Positions 47,088 to 56,841 of a stretch of 64,000 nucleotides of DNA are shown here, piece by piece. The notes beneath the pieces are model-generated. The model saw nothing but the letters and a program-made list of their open reading frames with translations. It had not been told where the DNA came from and did no database searches. The stretch's first letter is position 1, and each line of letters begins with the position of its first letter. The stretch covers positions 930,001 to 994,000 of the forward strand of contig NZ_CP084265.1 of the NCBI RefSeq assembly GCF_022879595.1, written 5' to 3'. This stretch comes from Caballeronia sp. Lep1P3 (lineage in GTDB: Bacteria; Pseudomonadota; Gammaproteobacteria; Burkholderiales; Burkholderiaceae). A program made the translations under genes and the position numbers.

Positions 47088-48494
47088 TTATGCGCCCCCG
47101 ACCATGTCGTGCGGCTTCACCCATTCGTCGAACTGCGCTTCGGTCACATGCCCGAGCGCGAGCGCGGCGGCCTTGAGCGTCGTGCCTTCCTTGTGGGCCT
47201 TCTTCGCGATTTGCGCGGCCTTGTCATAGCCGATATGCGGATTGAGCGCCGTCACGAGCATCAGCGATTCGTTCAGCAGGCTGTCGATGCGATCCGTATT
47301 CGCCTCGATGCCGACCGCGCAGTTGTCGTTGAAGCTCTGCGCGCCGTCCGCGAGCAGGCGAACCGATTGCAGCACGTTATGCGCGATCATCGGCCGGAAC
47401 ACGTTCAGTTCGAAGTTGCCGCTCGCGCCGCCGATATTCACGGCGACGTCGTTGCCGAACACCTGACAGCAGAGCATCGTGACGGCTTCGGATTGCGTCG
47501 GGTTGACCTTGCCCGGCATGATCGAACTACCCGGCTCGTTCTCCGGAATCGAGAGTTCACCAAGCCCGCAGCGCGGCCCGCTCGCGAGCCAGCGGATGTC
47601 GTTCGCGATCTTCATCAGGCTCGCGGCCACGGTTTTCAGCGCGCCGTGCGCGGCGACGAGCGCGTCGGCGGCGGCCATCACCTCGAACTTGTTCGGCGCC
47701 GTCTCGAAGGGCAGGCCGGTGAGCGTGCCGATCGCCTGCGCGACCTTCGTCGCGAATTCCGGATGCGCGTTGAGTCCGGTGCCGACCGCCGTGCCGCCCT
47801 GCGCGAGCTGATACAGATGCGGCAGCGTCGCCTCGACGTGACGGATGCCCTGATCGAGTTGCGCGACGTAGCCCGAGAACTCCTGACCGAGCGTGAGCGG
47901 CGTCGCGTCCTGCAAGTGCGTGCGGCCGATCTTCACGATGTCCGCGAACTGCTTCGACTTCTTGTCGAGCGTCTCGCGCAGCGTCTTCAGCGACGGCACC
48001 AGATGCTTGACGATCGCATACGCGGCGGCCACATGCATCGCGGTCGGGAAGACGTCGTTGGACGACTGGCCGCGGTTCACGTCATCGTTCGGATGCACGA
48101 GGCGTTCTTCGCCGCGCGGGCCGCCCATCAGCTCGCTCGCGCGATTCGCGATCACCTCGTTCAGGTTCATGTTGGTCTGCGTGCCGGAGCCCGTCTGCCA
48201 GACGGCGAGCGGAAACTCGTCCGGATGCTTGCCCGCGATGATTTCGTCGGCGGCGGCGATGATCGCCTGCGCCTTTTTCGCGTCGAGCACCTTCAGTTCC
48301 TGGTTCACCTCGGCGGCGGCGCGCTTGACGATGGCAAGCGCGGTGATCAGTTCCGGCGACTGCTTCTCGGTCGAAATCTTGAAGTTCTGCAGCGAGCGCT
48401 GCGTTTGCGCGCCCCACAGCTTGCCGTTCGGCACGGCGATCTCGCCGAACGTGTCCTTCTCCATGCGTACATCGCCCTGCGCGTCCTGTGTCAT
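47088..48494 (-). CDS. fumC: Fumarate hydratase class II
   Basis: FumC is the oxygen-stable, iron-independent fumarase of the TCA cycle. The 468-aa protein has the signature [15 protein letters not shown] (about residues 323-337), [14 protein letters not shown] (about residues 139-152), and [20 protein letters not shown]. The first residues ([19 protein letters not shown]) leave a second ATG nine codons in as an alternative start. A PLD-family gene ends 25 bp upstream on the same strand, so read-through is possible. Confidence 0.96.
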   Translation of the reverse strand: MTQDAQGDVRMEKDTFGEIAVPNGKLWGAQTQRSLQNFKISTEKQSPELITALAIVKRAAAEVNQELKVLDAKKAQAIIAAADEIIAGKHPDEFPLAVWQTGSGTQTNMNLNEVIANRASELMGGPRGEERLVHPNDDVNRGQSSNDVFPTAMHVAAAYAIVKHLVPSLKTLRETLDKKSKQFADIVKIGRTHLQDATPLTLGQEFSGYVAQLDQGIRHVEATLPHLYQLAQGGTAVGTGLNAHPEFATKVAQAIGTLTGLPFETAPNKFEVMAAADALVAAHGALKTVAASLMKIANDIRWLASGPRCGLGELSIPENEPGSSIMPGKVNPTQSEAVTMLCCQVFGNDVAVNIGGASGNFELNVFRPMIAHNVLQSVRLLADGAQSFNDNCAVGIEANTDRIDSLLNESLMLVTALNPHIGYDKAAQIAKKAHKEGTTLKAAALALGHVTEAQFDEWVKPHDMVGGA

Positions 48495-48519
48495 GGCCTG
48501 AAGTTCCTCGAGAAGTTGG

Positions 48520-50163
48520 TCAAAGCTGCTTGTCGACGGGCAGCAGCATGAAGAGGCCCGTCATCGCGTTTCGGTAGAAGCCGGCCTCGGGATCGAAGTT
48601 GTACGTGACCGTGCCGATGTCTTCCTGACTCGTCCAGACGAGACCGGATTGCGGCGCACCGGTGCGCCGCAATTCCTCGGTCACCGCCGCGCTCGCCAGT
48701 TCGACGCGCCAGCTCGCTCTCGGCGAGATGCCGCGCTCGAAGAGGCGCGCGGCTTCTTCGGCGATCGGCTTGCTGTGGATCACGAGCGCGAGTTCGGTGT
48801 TGAGTTGCGCCGAGCGTGGATCGAGATTCATCGAGCCGATGACGAGGATACTCCGATCGACCACATACGCCTTCGCGTGCAGGCTCGCGCGCGAACTCGA
48901 TCCGAAGAGTCCGGCGGGCGGCCGGCCTTCGCCTTCGGGCTGCAAGGGCTTGAATTCGTACAGTTCGACGCCGCGTTCCAGCAACGGAATGCGATACGGC
49001 GCATAGCCCGCCTGGACCGCGACGGCATCCGTTGCCGCAAGCGAATTCGTGAGCACCGCGACGCGCACGTGACGTTGCGAAGCGTCGCCGAGCGCCTTCA
49101 CGCCGGCGTCGTGCGGCACGAAGTACGGCGACAGAACGAGGAATTCGCGCTGCGCCTCCTTGAGCAGTTGCGCGAGCCGCGTCATCGGCGGGCTCTTGTA
49201 GTCGTCGCGCGGATGCTCGATTTTCGACGGCGAATCCGCTTCGAACTCCGCCGGCGCCCAGACCAGACCCATCTCGCCGCGCGCTATCTGCTGCGCGAGT
49301 GGCGTTGCGTTCAGCGGTTTCGCGTTCAGCTGATCGGCCTCTTGCCGCCAGTGAGCGCGCAGGTCTTCGCGCGTCTTGTCGAGATCGGCGGGATCGAACT
49401 TTTGCTTGTTCAGCGCGCTCAAGGGGTAGGCGAGCGTGCTGTTCCAGTATTCGTCGAAGCTCGCGGAAATCTTGTGCGTGACGGGGCCGGCGGCGAACGC
49501 GTCGATGTCGCGGAACTGCAGCGTCGGGCTCGCGTTGAAGTACTCGTCGCCGAGATTGCGGCCGCCGACGATCGCGATCTGGTTGTCCGCGATCATCGCC
49601 TTGTTGTGCATGCGGCGCGTGAAGTGATCGAGATTCGTGAAGAAATTCTGCGTGCGCTCGTAGAAGCTGCGCTGCGCGCTTCCGTAGGGATTGAAGACGC
49701 GAATCTCGATGTTCTCGTGCGAGTTCAGCGCCGCCATGATGCGGTCGATGTCCTTGAAGTTCAGATCGTCGACGAGCATGCGCACGCGCACGCCGCGATC
49801 CGCCGCATGGAGCGCGGCGCCGAGCAGCAGCTTGCCGGTGTTGTCCTCGTTGGCGATGTAGTACTGCATGTCGAGCGTCTTCGTCGCCGCGCGCGCGAGC
49901 GCGATGCGCGCCTGCAGCGCGTCCTCGCCGGTCGGCAGAAGGCGCACGGCGGACTCGTCCGGATGCTGCTTTTCGAGCGGCCCGAGCGCGTCGGCGAGCG
50001 GCGTCGCGTCGGTCGCGGCGAGCGCGTGCGTCGCGGGCCGGTCGAACGCGGTGGCGGGCGGGCGCGTCGCGCATCCGGCGCATCCCGCGCACAACGCGGC
50101 GGCCAGCGCGAGCGCGGCCTGCCGGCCCGGCTGCAACTTGAATCGCGACGCGGTTGATGCCAT
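48520..50163 (-). CDS. Phospholipase D-family lipoprotein (cardiolipin synthase-like)
   Basis: The 547-aa protein has two HKD motifs: [22 protein letters not shown] (in two pieces, about residues 170-191) and [20 protein letters not shown] (about residues 400-419). This places it in the PLD superfamily, with cardiolipin synthase or phosphatidyltransferase activity most likely. The N-terminus from ATG 50163 has a signal with a Cys-rich end ([18 protein letters not shown]), which looks like a lipobox, so it may be a periplasm-facing lipoprotein rather than ClsA. The frame is open to an ATG at 50223; 50163 fits the signal better. Confidence 0.88.
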   Translation of the reverse strand: MASTASRFKLQPGRQAALALAAALCAGCAGCATRPPATAFDRPATHALAATDATPLADALGPLEKQHPDESAVRLLPTGEDALQARIALARAATKTLDMQYYIANEDNTGKLLLGAALHAADRGVRVRMLVDDLNFKDIDRIMAALNSHENIEIRVFNPYGSAQRSFYERTQNFFTNLDHFTRRMHNKAMIADNQIAIVGGRNLGDEYFNASPTLQFRDIDAFAAGPVTHKISASFDEYWNSTLAYPLSALNKQKFDPADLDKTREDLRAHWRQEADQLNAKPLNATPLAQQIARGEMGLVWAPAEFEADSPSKIEHPRDDYKSPPMTRLAQLLKEAQREFLVLSPYFVPHDAGVKALGDASQRHVRVAVLTNSLAATDAVAVQAGYAPYRIPLLERGVELYEFKPLQPEGEGRPPAGLFGSSSRASLHAKAYVVDRSILVIGSMNLDPRSAQLNTELALVIHSKPIAEEAARLFERGISPRASWRVELASAAVTEELRRTGAPQSGLVWTSQEDIGTVTYNFDPEAGFYRNAMTGLFMLLPVDKQL

Positions 50164-50535
50164 CCGGTTTCGAACGCGCGCGACTTTCCCTGATGCTGTG
50201 AACATTCCCCGGTTTTGCGGCACTTCGCTTCCTCTTTTTGCTTGTTTTGGACTCGGCTGGATCTGACGCCAGCGCTTTCTCGGGATCGCAGTCTGATCGG
50301 CGACGCAGCAAGGAACGTTCTCGCCGATGCGACCGTCTCGAAAATATTCTAGGGGAAATCGACTGCGGGCCGGGAAGTGAACAGCGGAGCGATCGACGGA
50401 CGAAAAAAAGCCCGCTCGGCAGAGCGGGCCGTAACCCCTGTTACTGGAAAAGTCTCAAGGAGGAGACGAGTTCATCCTAACAACGCGCCGCTTTGAGACC
50501 AACCAAGGATTCATGCTTTGCATATGCGCCCGAGT
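50164..50535. other. Intergenic region between the PLD-family gene and norM
   Basis: The region of about 370 bp must hold the PLD gene promoter and the norM terminator. I see the terminator at 50403-50430 and a loose GTCTCAA/TTGAGAC pair around 50452-50509. There is no gene I can support here. Confidence 0.6.
50403..50430 (-). terminator. Terminator of norM
   Basis: GCCCGCT (50410-50416) pairs with AGCGGGC (50423-50429), with an extra C-G pair. The A7 run at 50403-50409 is a T run on the minus strand, downstream of norM. Confidence 0.85.
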
Positions 50536-51975
50536 TTAGGCGGGGCTGCGCGGCGCGGTCTCGACGCGCTCGCCGGCGTGATCGCCGCGCGCTTGTACGA
50601 GCCGCCTGCTAATGCGATGAAAACGCAGCGTCATCAAAACGGCGACGCTCGCGAGTCCGGCGGCGAGGCCCCACCACAAGCCCTTCGCGCCCAGCTCGAA
50701 GTGAAACGCGAGCACATAGCCGGTCGGGAATCCGACGCCCCAGTAGCCGAACGCGGCGGCGAGCATCGGCACGCGCGTGTCCTTCAGACCGCGCAGGCAG
50801 CCCGAGCCGACGGTCTGCATGCCGTCGACGATCTGGAACACCGCCGCCACGCCGAGCAGCGACGCCGCGAGCGACACCGTGCGCGCATTCGCGGGATCGT
50901 CGAGATGCAGATACAGGCCGACGATCGCGTGCGGCGCGGTAATCAGCACGAGGCCCGAGCACATCATGAACCCGACGCCGAGCGCGATCGCGACGAAGCC
51001 CGCGTGACGCGCCGCCACCGGCACGCCCGCGCCCGCCCAGTAGCCGACGCGCACGTTGGCCGCCTGCCCGATCGCGAGCGGCACCATGAACGCCACGGAC
51101 GCCACGTTGAGCGCGATCTGATGCGCGGCGAGCGGCGCTTCGCCGAGCGTGCCGACCATCATCCCGGTCGCGAGAAAGAGCGTCGATTCGACGCCGTAGG
51201 TGATCGCCACCGGCCAGCCGATGCCGAAAAGCTCGCCGAGCAGCGGCAGATGCGGACGCGCCGCCGCGACGAAATGCCGGTAGCGCGGCCGCAGATGCAA
51301 CAGCGCGACGAGCGAGAGCGCCGTGAGCCACACAGTGATCGTGGTCGCCGCCGCCGAACCGACGAAGCCTTCGCGCGGCAGGCCGTAAGCGCCGTGAATC
51401 AGCCCGTAGTTGAGAAAGCCGTTGACGAACACGCCGCCGATGGACACCCACAAAAGCCGCTTCGCCGCACCGATGGCCGGCAGAAACGCGCGCATCATCC
51501 CGATGCCGATGAGACTGCCCGGCGTTCCCCAGCGCAGCACGGCGCAGTATTGCCCGACGTTGTGCGCGAGCGTCGCCGGTTCGTGGAAGGCGAGCAGAAT
51601 CGCCTCGGCGTAGCTCAGCAGCACGAACGCGGGCACCGCGAGCAGCACCGAAAGCACGAGTCCCGTCCAGTAGATGCTCGGCACGCGGTCTTCGGCATTC
51701 GCGCCGCGCGCATGCGCGACCGACACGCTCACCGATGTCAGCACGCCCTGCAGCAGCGTCACGACGACAAAGAAGAGATTGGCGCCGAGACCGCCGGCCG
51801 CGAGCGAGTCGGGGCCGAGCGAGCCGAGCAGGATCGTGTCGGTGACGCCCATCGCCATCTGCGAAAGCTGCGCGATGGCGAGCGGCGCGGCGAGACGCGC
51901 CGTATCGACGGCGTGACGGGAAAGAGTCGGCGGTCCCGAATGCGCGCGTTTCGCGCGCGTGATGTGCGATTGCAT
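50536..51975 (-). CDS. norM: MATE family efflux transporter
   Basis: This 479-aa inner-membrane multidrug exporter has about twelve hydrophobic segments and belongs to the NorM branch of the MATE family. Such proteins are driven by Na+ or H+ gradients and remove cationic drugs. Typical features are AAPLAIAQLSQMAMGVTDTILLG near the N-terminus and the related LFGIGWPVAITYGVESTLFL in the second half. It is a single gene on the minus strand, with its own terminator. Substrates cannot be named from the sequence. Confidence 0.93.
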   Translation of the reverse strand: MQSHITRAKRAHSGPPTLSRHAVDTARLAAPLAIAQLSQMAMGVTDTILLGSLGPDSLAAGGLGANLFFVVVTLLQGVLTSVSVSVAHARGANAEDRVPSIYWTGLVLSVLLAVPAFVLLSYAEAILLAFHEPATLAHNVGQYCAVLRWGTPGSLIGIGMMRAFLPAIGAAKRLLWVSIGGVFVNGFLNYGLIHGAYGLPREGFVGSAAATTITVWLTALSLVALLHLRPRYRHFVAAARPHLPLLGELFGIGWPVAITYGVESTLFLATGMMVGTLGEAPLAAHQIALNVASVAFMVPLAIGQAANVRVGYWAGAGVPVAARHAGFVAIALGVGFMMCSGLVLITAPHAIVGLYLHLDDPANARTVSLAASLLGVAAVFQIVDGMQTVGSGCLRGLKDTRVPMLAAAFGYWGVGFPTGYVLAFHFELGAKGLWWGLAAGLASVAVLMTLRFHRISRRLVQARGDHAGERVETAPRSPA

Positions 51976-52115
51976 GATCGAGGGAAAAGGGCGACGAGAG
52001 GCGGGCCATCGCCCGGCTGAAACCTGAACGAAAGACGACTAGCTCATTGCCTTGCGCGCGGCATGTCGATGACGCGCCGTGTTATGCCGGGTAATCGATG
52101 GCGCAGACCACGCGG

Positions 52116-52337
52116 TTATTTCGGCGCGCGCACGCGGATCTTCTGGCCGTCGAGCATCACGACTTGTCCCGCGCGTATCTTGCAGGTCTTGCGCAATTCG
52201 ACGTGGCCGTCGACGGTGACGTCGCCCATCGCGACGCGCGCCTTAGCCGAGCCGCCGCTGTCGGCCAGGCCCATCAGCTTGAGCAGATTGTGAAGTTCGA
52301 CGTAGTCGCCCGTAAGGGTGAACTGGAGTTGCGGCAT
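52116..52337 (-). CDS. S4-domain RNA-binding protein (YbcJ-like)
   Basis: This is a 73-aa protein that is almost entirely one S4 RNA-binding domain: QLQFTLTGDYVELHNLLKLM, ADSGGSAKARVAMGDVTVDG and the RKTCKIRAGQVVMLDGQKI end. It resembles E. coli YbcJ, a small RNA-binding protein of unclear role. The frame is open to 52460, but ATG 52337 is the natural start. It is a single gene. Confidence 0.88.
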   Translation of the reverse strand: MPQLQFTLTGDYVELHNLLKLMGLADSGGSAKARVAMGDVTVDGHVELRKTCKIRAGQVVMLDGQKIRVRAPK

Positions 52338-52615
52338 GGCGGGCGAAAGCGCAAAGACCTCAATGATAAACCAGCGCCCGCGCGGTTTCGGGCACGGACT
52401 CTGCTCCGGCAGCCGGGGACCGCGTATCCGTCGTGCGCAGGCAGATGTAGCGAAGTGCAACGGTCGGTAACAGTGACTGAATGCGCGAAACTCGCCCGAC
52501 GATCGCCAGGTCTTTACGTTTGATCGATGCAGCTTCGGTCATCTACTAATCGACAAGAGTCGCGCGCATCGCCGATGTCAGGCGCTCGCCGACGTCACCC
52601 AGAGAGGACTAGCTC

Positions 52616-53029
52616 ATGACTAAGGCTCGAATTTTGATGATCGGCGCAGCGTTTGCCGCCCTCGCAGCCACCGGCGCACAAGCGCAAACCGCCCAGCCGA
52701 TGCAGGCCGCGCCCGGCGCCGGCGCGCAGGGCCAGGTGTCCGCGCAGGCACAGCCGATGAACCCGCCGCCGCAGAACGTCGTCGCGCCGGCATCGCCGGA
52801 TCCGCTCGTGCAGAAGCGCAACGCGGATGCGCAGGCGAACGCCGAATATCGCGCGTCGAAGAAGGAGTCGAAGGCCGAAATGAAGGCCGCACGCAAGGAC
52901 GCGAAGGCGCAGTACAAGGAGCAGGTCCGCAACGCGAAGATCAATCGCAAGGCAGACAAGGAAGCCGCGAAGGACGACCTGAGCGCCGCCGCGGATCACA
53001 CGCCGAAGGATGAGGGCCAGCAGCACTGA
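52616..53029 (+). CDS. Secreted Ala/Lys-rich low-complexity protein
   Basis: I recognise no domain in this 137-aa protein. A signal peptide (MTKARILMIGAAFAALAATGAQA) is clear. The mature part begins with a Gln/Ala/Pro-rich stretch, then a charged helix of Ala, Lys, Glu and Arg (residues about 80-120, KKESKAEMKAARKDAKAQYK), typical of periplasmic coiled or histone-H1-like proteins. A similar, smaller protein follows 78 bp later. The role is unknown; envelope stress or periplasmic chaperone are guesses. Start ATG 52616 is preceded by AGAGGA. Confidence 0.7.
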   Translation: MTKARILMIGAAFAALAATGAQAQTAQPMQAAPGAGAQGQVSAQAQPMNPPPQNVVAPASPDPLVQKRNADAQANAEYRASKKESKAEMKAARKDAKAQYKEQVRNAKINRKADKEAAKDDLSAAADHTPKDEGQQH

Positions 53030-53107
53030 CCGGGCGCGCCGCGAAGCCGCATCGGGCTTCGCGGGCAATAGCATCGTAAAAGCATCGATAAAAAGACGGA
53101 GGACGCC

Positions 53108-53368
53108 ATGAACCGACGCACCCAAGCCATGCTGGCCGCGCTCGTCGCGGGAATGTTCGCGAGCGCGAGCGCCGTATCGTTCGCACAAACGACGAGCGAT
53201 GCCCCGACGACTCACGCCGACAAGAAGGCCGCGAAGAAGCAGGCCGAAGCCGACCACGATGCGGCGCTCGCGCAGGCGAAGGCCGACAAGAAGAAAACGA
53301 AATCGCAATCGGAAGCGAACGAAGCCGCCGCCGACGCGAAGGTGAAGGACGCGAAGAAGGCCGACTAG
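53108..53368 (+). CDS. Secreted Lys/Ala-rich low-complexity protein
   Basis: This 86-aa protein has a signal peptide (MLAALVAGMFASASAVSFAQ) and a mature region almost made of Ala, Lys, Asp and Glu (HADKKAAKKQAEADHDAALA). It looks like a second copy of the type of protein encoded at 52616, with the same layout of signal peptide plus charged helix. No function can be assigned. The predicted SOS-type promoter of the helicase gene lies just after its stop. Confidence 0.65.
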   Translation: MNRRTQAMLAALVAGMFASASAVSFAQTTSDAPTTHADKKAAKKQAEADHDAALAQAKADKKKTKSQSEANEAAADAKVKDAKKAD

Positions 53369-53420
53369 ACCGGCGCTGCGTTCACGTTGCGGCCCGGAAA
53401 TCGCGCGCTTCGGCAAAGAC

Positions 53421-53449
53421 TTGCGTGCGCGGGTTGTATGGATATACAG
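53421..53449 (+). promoter_or_regulatory. Promoter with LexA-like SOS box (53434-53449)
   Basis: TTGTATGGATATACAG (53434-53449) keeps the TTGT-N8-ACAG frame of a LexA box, with one outer base changed (T for C). TTGCGT (53421-53426) and TATACA (53443-53448) form a promoter with a 16-bp spacer and the -10 inside the box. The helicase GTG start is 33 bp downstream. Confidence 0.65.
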
Positions 53450-53481
53450 TGTGCGTCACTCTTTTTGACGCTCGCGTTTCC

Positions 53482-55608
53482 GTGCTTACCCTTCCAGACG
53501 ACACCGCCACCGCCGACGACGCGTCCTCGCCGCACGTCGCCGCTTACCTCGCGAAGCTCAACGACGCGCAGCGCCGGGCCGTCGAATTCGGCGTGGACGA
53601 GCCGGGGCGCTGCGGCGGGCCGCTGCTCGTCATCGCGGGCGCGGGTTCGGGCAAGACGAACACGCTCGCGCATCGCGTCGCGCATCTGCTCGTCAAGGGC
53701 GCCGATCCGCATCGCATTCTGCTCCTGACGTTTTCACGCCGCGCGGCGCTCGAAATGACCCGGCGCGTGACGCGCATCGCGACTCACGCACTCGGCAGCA
53801 AAAGCGCCATCGCACAGGGATTGACGTGGTCGGGCACGTTCCACGGCGTCGGCGCGCGCCTGTTGCGCGATTACGCCGATCTCATCGGACTCGCGCCGTC
53901 GTTCACCATCAACGACCGCGAAGACTCCGCCGATCTCATGAACCTCGTGCGGCACGAACTCGGGCTGTCGTCGAAGGAAAAGCGCTTTCCGGCGAAATCG
54001 ACGTGCTTCGCCATCTATTCGCGCGTCGTGAATACGGGCGCGTCGCTCGCGACGGTGCTCGACCAGTCGTATCCGTGGTGCCGCGAGTGGGAAGCGGACC
54101 TGAAGCGCCTCTTCGCCGCCTACGTGAGCGCGAAGCAGACGCAAAGCGTTCTCGATTACGACGACCTGCTGCTCTACTGGTCGCATCTCGCGGCCGAGCC
54201 GCAGATCGCGGCGGATCTCGCGAGCCGCTTCGATCACGTTCTCGTCGACGAATATCAGGACACGAACCGCCTGCAAGCCAGCATTCTTCTCGCGATGAAA
54301 CCGGACGGGCGCGGCGTGACCGTCGTCGGCGACGATGCGCAGTCCATCTATTCGTTTCGCGGCGCGACGGTGCGCAACATCCTCGACTTCCCGCAGCACT
54401 TCGACCCGCCCGCCGCGACCGTCACACTGGATCGCAACTACCGTTCGACGCAGCCGATTCTCGAAGCGTCGAACGCGGTGATCGGTCTTGCCAGCGAGCG
54501 CTACACGAAGGATCTATGGACCGACAAGGCATCGGCGCAAAAGCCGCGCGTCGTGTCCGTGGCGGACGAGGCTGATCAGGCGCGTTATGTCGTCGAGAAA
54601 GTGCTGGAGGCGCGCGAGGCGGGCATGAAGCTCAAGTCGCAGGCCGTGCTGTTCCGGGCGGCGCATCACAGCGCGACGCTCGAAATCGAGCTCACGCGGC
54701 GAAACATCCCGTTCGTGAAGTTCGGCGGGCTGAAGTTCCTCGATTCCGTGCATGTCAAGGACGTCCTCGCCGTGCTGCGCTGGGCCGAGAATCCGCGAGA
54801 CCGCGTCGCGGGTTTTCGCGTCGCGCAACTGCTGCCGGGCGTCGGGCCGGCCATCGCCGGGCGTCTGCTGGATAGCGTCGCTACAGCCGGGCGCGCATCG
54901 AATGCTATCGCTGCGTTCGGTGCGCCCGCGCGCGCGAGCGAGGACTGGCCGCGCTTCGTCGCGCTGATGGGCAAGCTCTGCGGGCGCGAGTCGCCGTGGC
55001 CCGCCGAGTTCGAGATGGTCCGCCGCTGGTACGAGCCGCACCTCGAACGCAATCACGAGGACGCGGCGATCCGCATCGGCGACGTGCTGCAGATGGAAAG
55101 CATCGCGTCGACGTATCCGACGCGCGAGCGCTTTCTCACCGAACTCACGCTCGATCCGCCCGACGCGACGAGCGACGAATCCGGCGTGCCGCTCATCGAC
55201 GAGGACTATCTGATTCTCTCGACCATCCATTCCGCGAAGGGCCAGGAGTGGCGCAACGTGTTCGTGCTGAATGGCGTCGACGGCTGCATTCCGTCCGATC
55301 TCGGCACGGGCAGCGACGAGGAAATCGACGAAGAGCGCCGTCTGCTCTATGTTGCGATGACGCGCGCGAAAGAAGACCTGCACATCGTCACGCCGCAGCG
55401 CTTCTATGTGCACAACCAGACGAATCTCGGCGACCGCCACGTCTGGGCGCAGCGCACGCGTTTCATCCCGCCGCATCTGATGCCGAATTTCGAGGCCGCC
55501 GCGTGGCCGCCCGCGCCGGTCGTGACCGCGCCGACATCGTCGGGCCTGGCTGCGGCGGCGAAAGCCAAAATCGACATCGCCGCGCGGCTCAAAGGCATGT
55601 GGGACTGA
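53482..55608 (+). CDS. UvrD/Rep-type ATP-dependent DNA helicase
   Basis: This is a superfamily 1A helicase of 708 aa from GTG 53482. Walker A is in VIAGAGSGKTNTLAHRVAHL (about residue 56), motif II is LVDEYQDTNRLQ (about residues 253-264), motif III is GDDAQSIYSFRGA, motif V is STIHSAKGQEW (about residues 580-590), and motif VI is RRLLYVAMTRAKEDL. All core motifs are intact. Which SF1 helicase it equals (UvrD, Rep, or an SOS-specific paralogue) is not settled. GTG 53482 is chosen because an open upstream start at 53425 would place the LexA-like box inside the gene. It is convergent with an unidentified gene. Confidence 0.9.
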   Translation: MLTLPDDTATADDASSPHVAAYLAKLNDAQRRAVEFGVDEPGRCGGPLLVIAGAGSGKTNTLAHRVAHLLVKGADPHRILLLTFSRRAALEMTRRVTRIATHALGSKSAIAQGLTWSGTFHGVGARLLRDYADLIGLAPSFTINDREDSADLMNLVRHELGLSSKEKRFPAKSTCFAIYSRVVNTGASLATVLDQSYPWCREWEADLKRLFAAYVSAKQTQSVLDYDDLLLYWSHLAAEPQIAADLASRFDHVLVDEYQDTNRLQASILLAMKPDGRGVTVVGDDAQSIYSFRGATVRNILDFPQHFDPPAATVTLDRNYRSTQPILEASNAVIGLASERYTKDLWTDKASAQKPRVVSVADEADQARYVVEKVLEAREAGMKLKSQAVLFRAAHHSATLEIELTRRNIPFVKFGGLKFLDSVHVKDVLAVLRWAENPRDRVAGFRVAQLLPGVGPAIAGRLLDSVATAGRASNAIAAFGAPARASEDWPRFVALMGKLCGRESPWPAEFEMVRRWYEPHLERNHEDAAIRIGDVLQMESIASTYPTRERFLTELTLDPPDATSDESGVPLIDEDYLILSTIHSAKGQEWRNVFVLNGVDGCIPSDLGTGSDEEIDEERRLLYVAMTRAKEDLHIVTPQRFYVHNQTNLGDRHVWAQRTRFIPPHLMPNFEAAAWPPAPVVTAPTSSGLAAAAKAKIDIAARLKGMWD

Positions 55609-55610
55609 AG

Positions 55611-56375
55611 CTAGCGCTGCGCGCGTGAGGCGCGAGGCATCCGCGGAGAATGCCCGAACACGCTGCGCAGCCACGCGGCAAAGCGCGTGAAGCCGTCATA
55701 CGGCTCTTCGACGAAAAGCTCGGGCCGCAGCGAACGCAGGTATTCGAGCAACTGCTGCGCTTCCTGCTTTTGAATCGATCCGTAGAAGATGCCGAGCCGC
55801 AGCAGGCAGCGCAATTCGCCGAGCTTCTCGCGCGCGTTCGAGCCGACATTCGTTTCCACCGCGAGCTTCGCTTCGAACACGCGCTGGCGCAGCGAATCTG
55901 CGAGCCGCCACGCGGGCGTCTGCATCTTCTCCTCGACGTCGCGGATATCGGCCGCCGCCGATTTGATCTGCGAGGCGAGCACGTCCACCTGAGCGACATC
56001 GCCCTTTGCTTCCGCGACGATGGCCGCCGCCCATTCGCGCGACGCCTTCAGGAGGTCCTCGGCGTTCCAGTCCGAGCGGATCGCGAACGCGAAGCCGTGT
56101 TCCGCCGCCTGACGGATCAGAATTTCGACGACATCCGGGAATTCCTTGTCGAGCGCGCGCTTGGCCCACGCGTACTGGCCGTGCGTGAGCATGCGCTGCA
56201 CGGCCTGTTCCGTGAGCGGCGTATCGTTGTCGAGCAGCTTCGCGCGCAGGAAGTCCTCGAACGACGGCGTGACGAACTGCGGGTCGAGCTTGAGCGACAG
56301 GCGCAGGAACGCCTCGAAGTCGCGATGCAGCGAAGCGATCGTCTCGTCGCGCAACGAAAGGGTGATTTGACGCAT
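55611..56375 (-). CDS. Uncharacterised 254-aa protein
   Basis: I do not recognise the family. From ATG 56375 it reads MRQITLSLRDETIASLHRDF and is mostly helical, with charged stretches such as NAREKLGELRCLLRLGIFYG (about residues 185-204) and ending in a basic tail. No signal peptide, membrane segment or catalytic motif is evident. Its stop is 2 bp from the stop of the convergent helicase, so the two mRNAs may pair, but a shared role is not shown. The frame is open to 56513; I favour the later ATG, which is preceded by a weak ribosome site. Confidence 0.6.
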   Translation of the reverse strand: MRQITLSLRDETIASLHRDFEAFLRLSLKLDPQFVTPSFEDFLRAKLLDNDTPLTEQAVQRMLTHGQYAWAKRALDKEFPDVVEILIRQAAEHGFAFAIRSDWNAEDLLKASREWAAAIVAEAKGDVAQVDVLASQIKSAAADIRDVEEKMQTPAWRLADSLRQRVFEAKLAVETNVGSNAREKLGELRCLLRLGIFYGSIQKQEAQQLLEYLRSLRPELFVEEPYDGFTRFAAWLRSVFGHSPRMPRASRAQR

Positions 56376-56517
56376 GTCGGTTTCCGGTTCCGCCCGTCGT
56401 TCGTCCGACGGCGGGAAATGCCTGCGGCCTCGCGCGTGGGCGGAGGCCGTTCGTTTCAGATATCGGCGCGCGAACCGGAAACTTGAGGGCTTTTTGAAAG
56501 CCGCACTGAGCAAACGG

Positions 56518-56841
56518 TTAGCGCAGCACGACGAGCTGCCAGATGAAGAAGACTGCGAGCGACACGGCGATCGTCAGCAACGCGCGGCGTGTGAGCGCAC
56601 ACACGACGATGGCGACCGCCGCCGCGATCAACTGCGGATTGCGCCACGTCAGTTCGGCGCCGCTGCCGTGCGGCGAGACGGTCATCGGCACGATGATCGC
56701 GGTGAGCACCGTCACCGGCACGAAGCCGAGCGCGCTGCGAACGACAGGCGCGAACGTGAGCCGTTCGCCGAGCACGAACACGGCGGCGCGCACGAGATAC
56801 GTCACGAGCGCCATGCCGAGAATCAGGACGACGTAGTTCAT
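56518..56841 (-). CDS. azlD: AzlD family branched-chain amino acid exporter subunit
   Basis: This 107-aa membrane protein has four hydrophobic segments (MNYVVLILGMALVTYLVRAA start; VLTAIIVPMTVSPHG; LIAAAVAIVVCALTRRALL; VFFIWQLVVLR). It pairs with AzlC to export branched-chain amino acids, as in the azlCD/BrnFE systems. Its start codon overlaps the azlC stop by 4 bp (ATGA), so the two are translationally coupled. It is the small subunit, with the expected length. Confidence 0.93.
   Translation of the reverse strand: MNYVVLILGMALVTYLVRAAVFVLGERLTFAPVVRSALGFVPVTVLTAIIVPMTVSPHGSGAELTWRNPQLIAAAVAIVVCALTRRALLTIAVSLAVFFIWQLVVLR

Noticed and set aside
46410..48551. A 713-codon plus-strand frame covering the thioesterase and antisense fumC
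   Set aside because: It is a shadow of the thioesterase in another frame and of fumC on the other strand; no domain is present.
50452..50509. GTCTCAA ... TTGAGAC pair near the norM terminator, considered as an sRNA or riboswitch
   Set aside because: The pairing arms are 7 nt with a loop of more than 40 nt, and there is no promoter or conserved motif to support an RNA gene.
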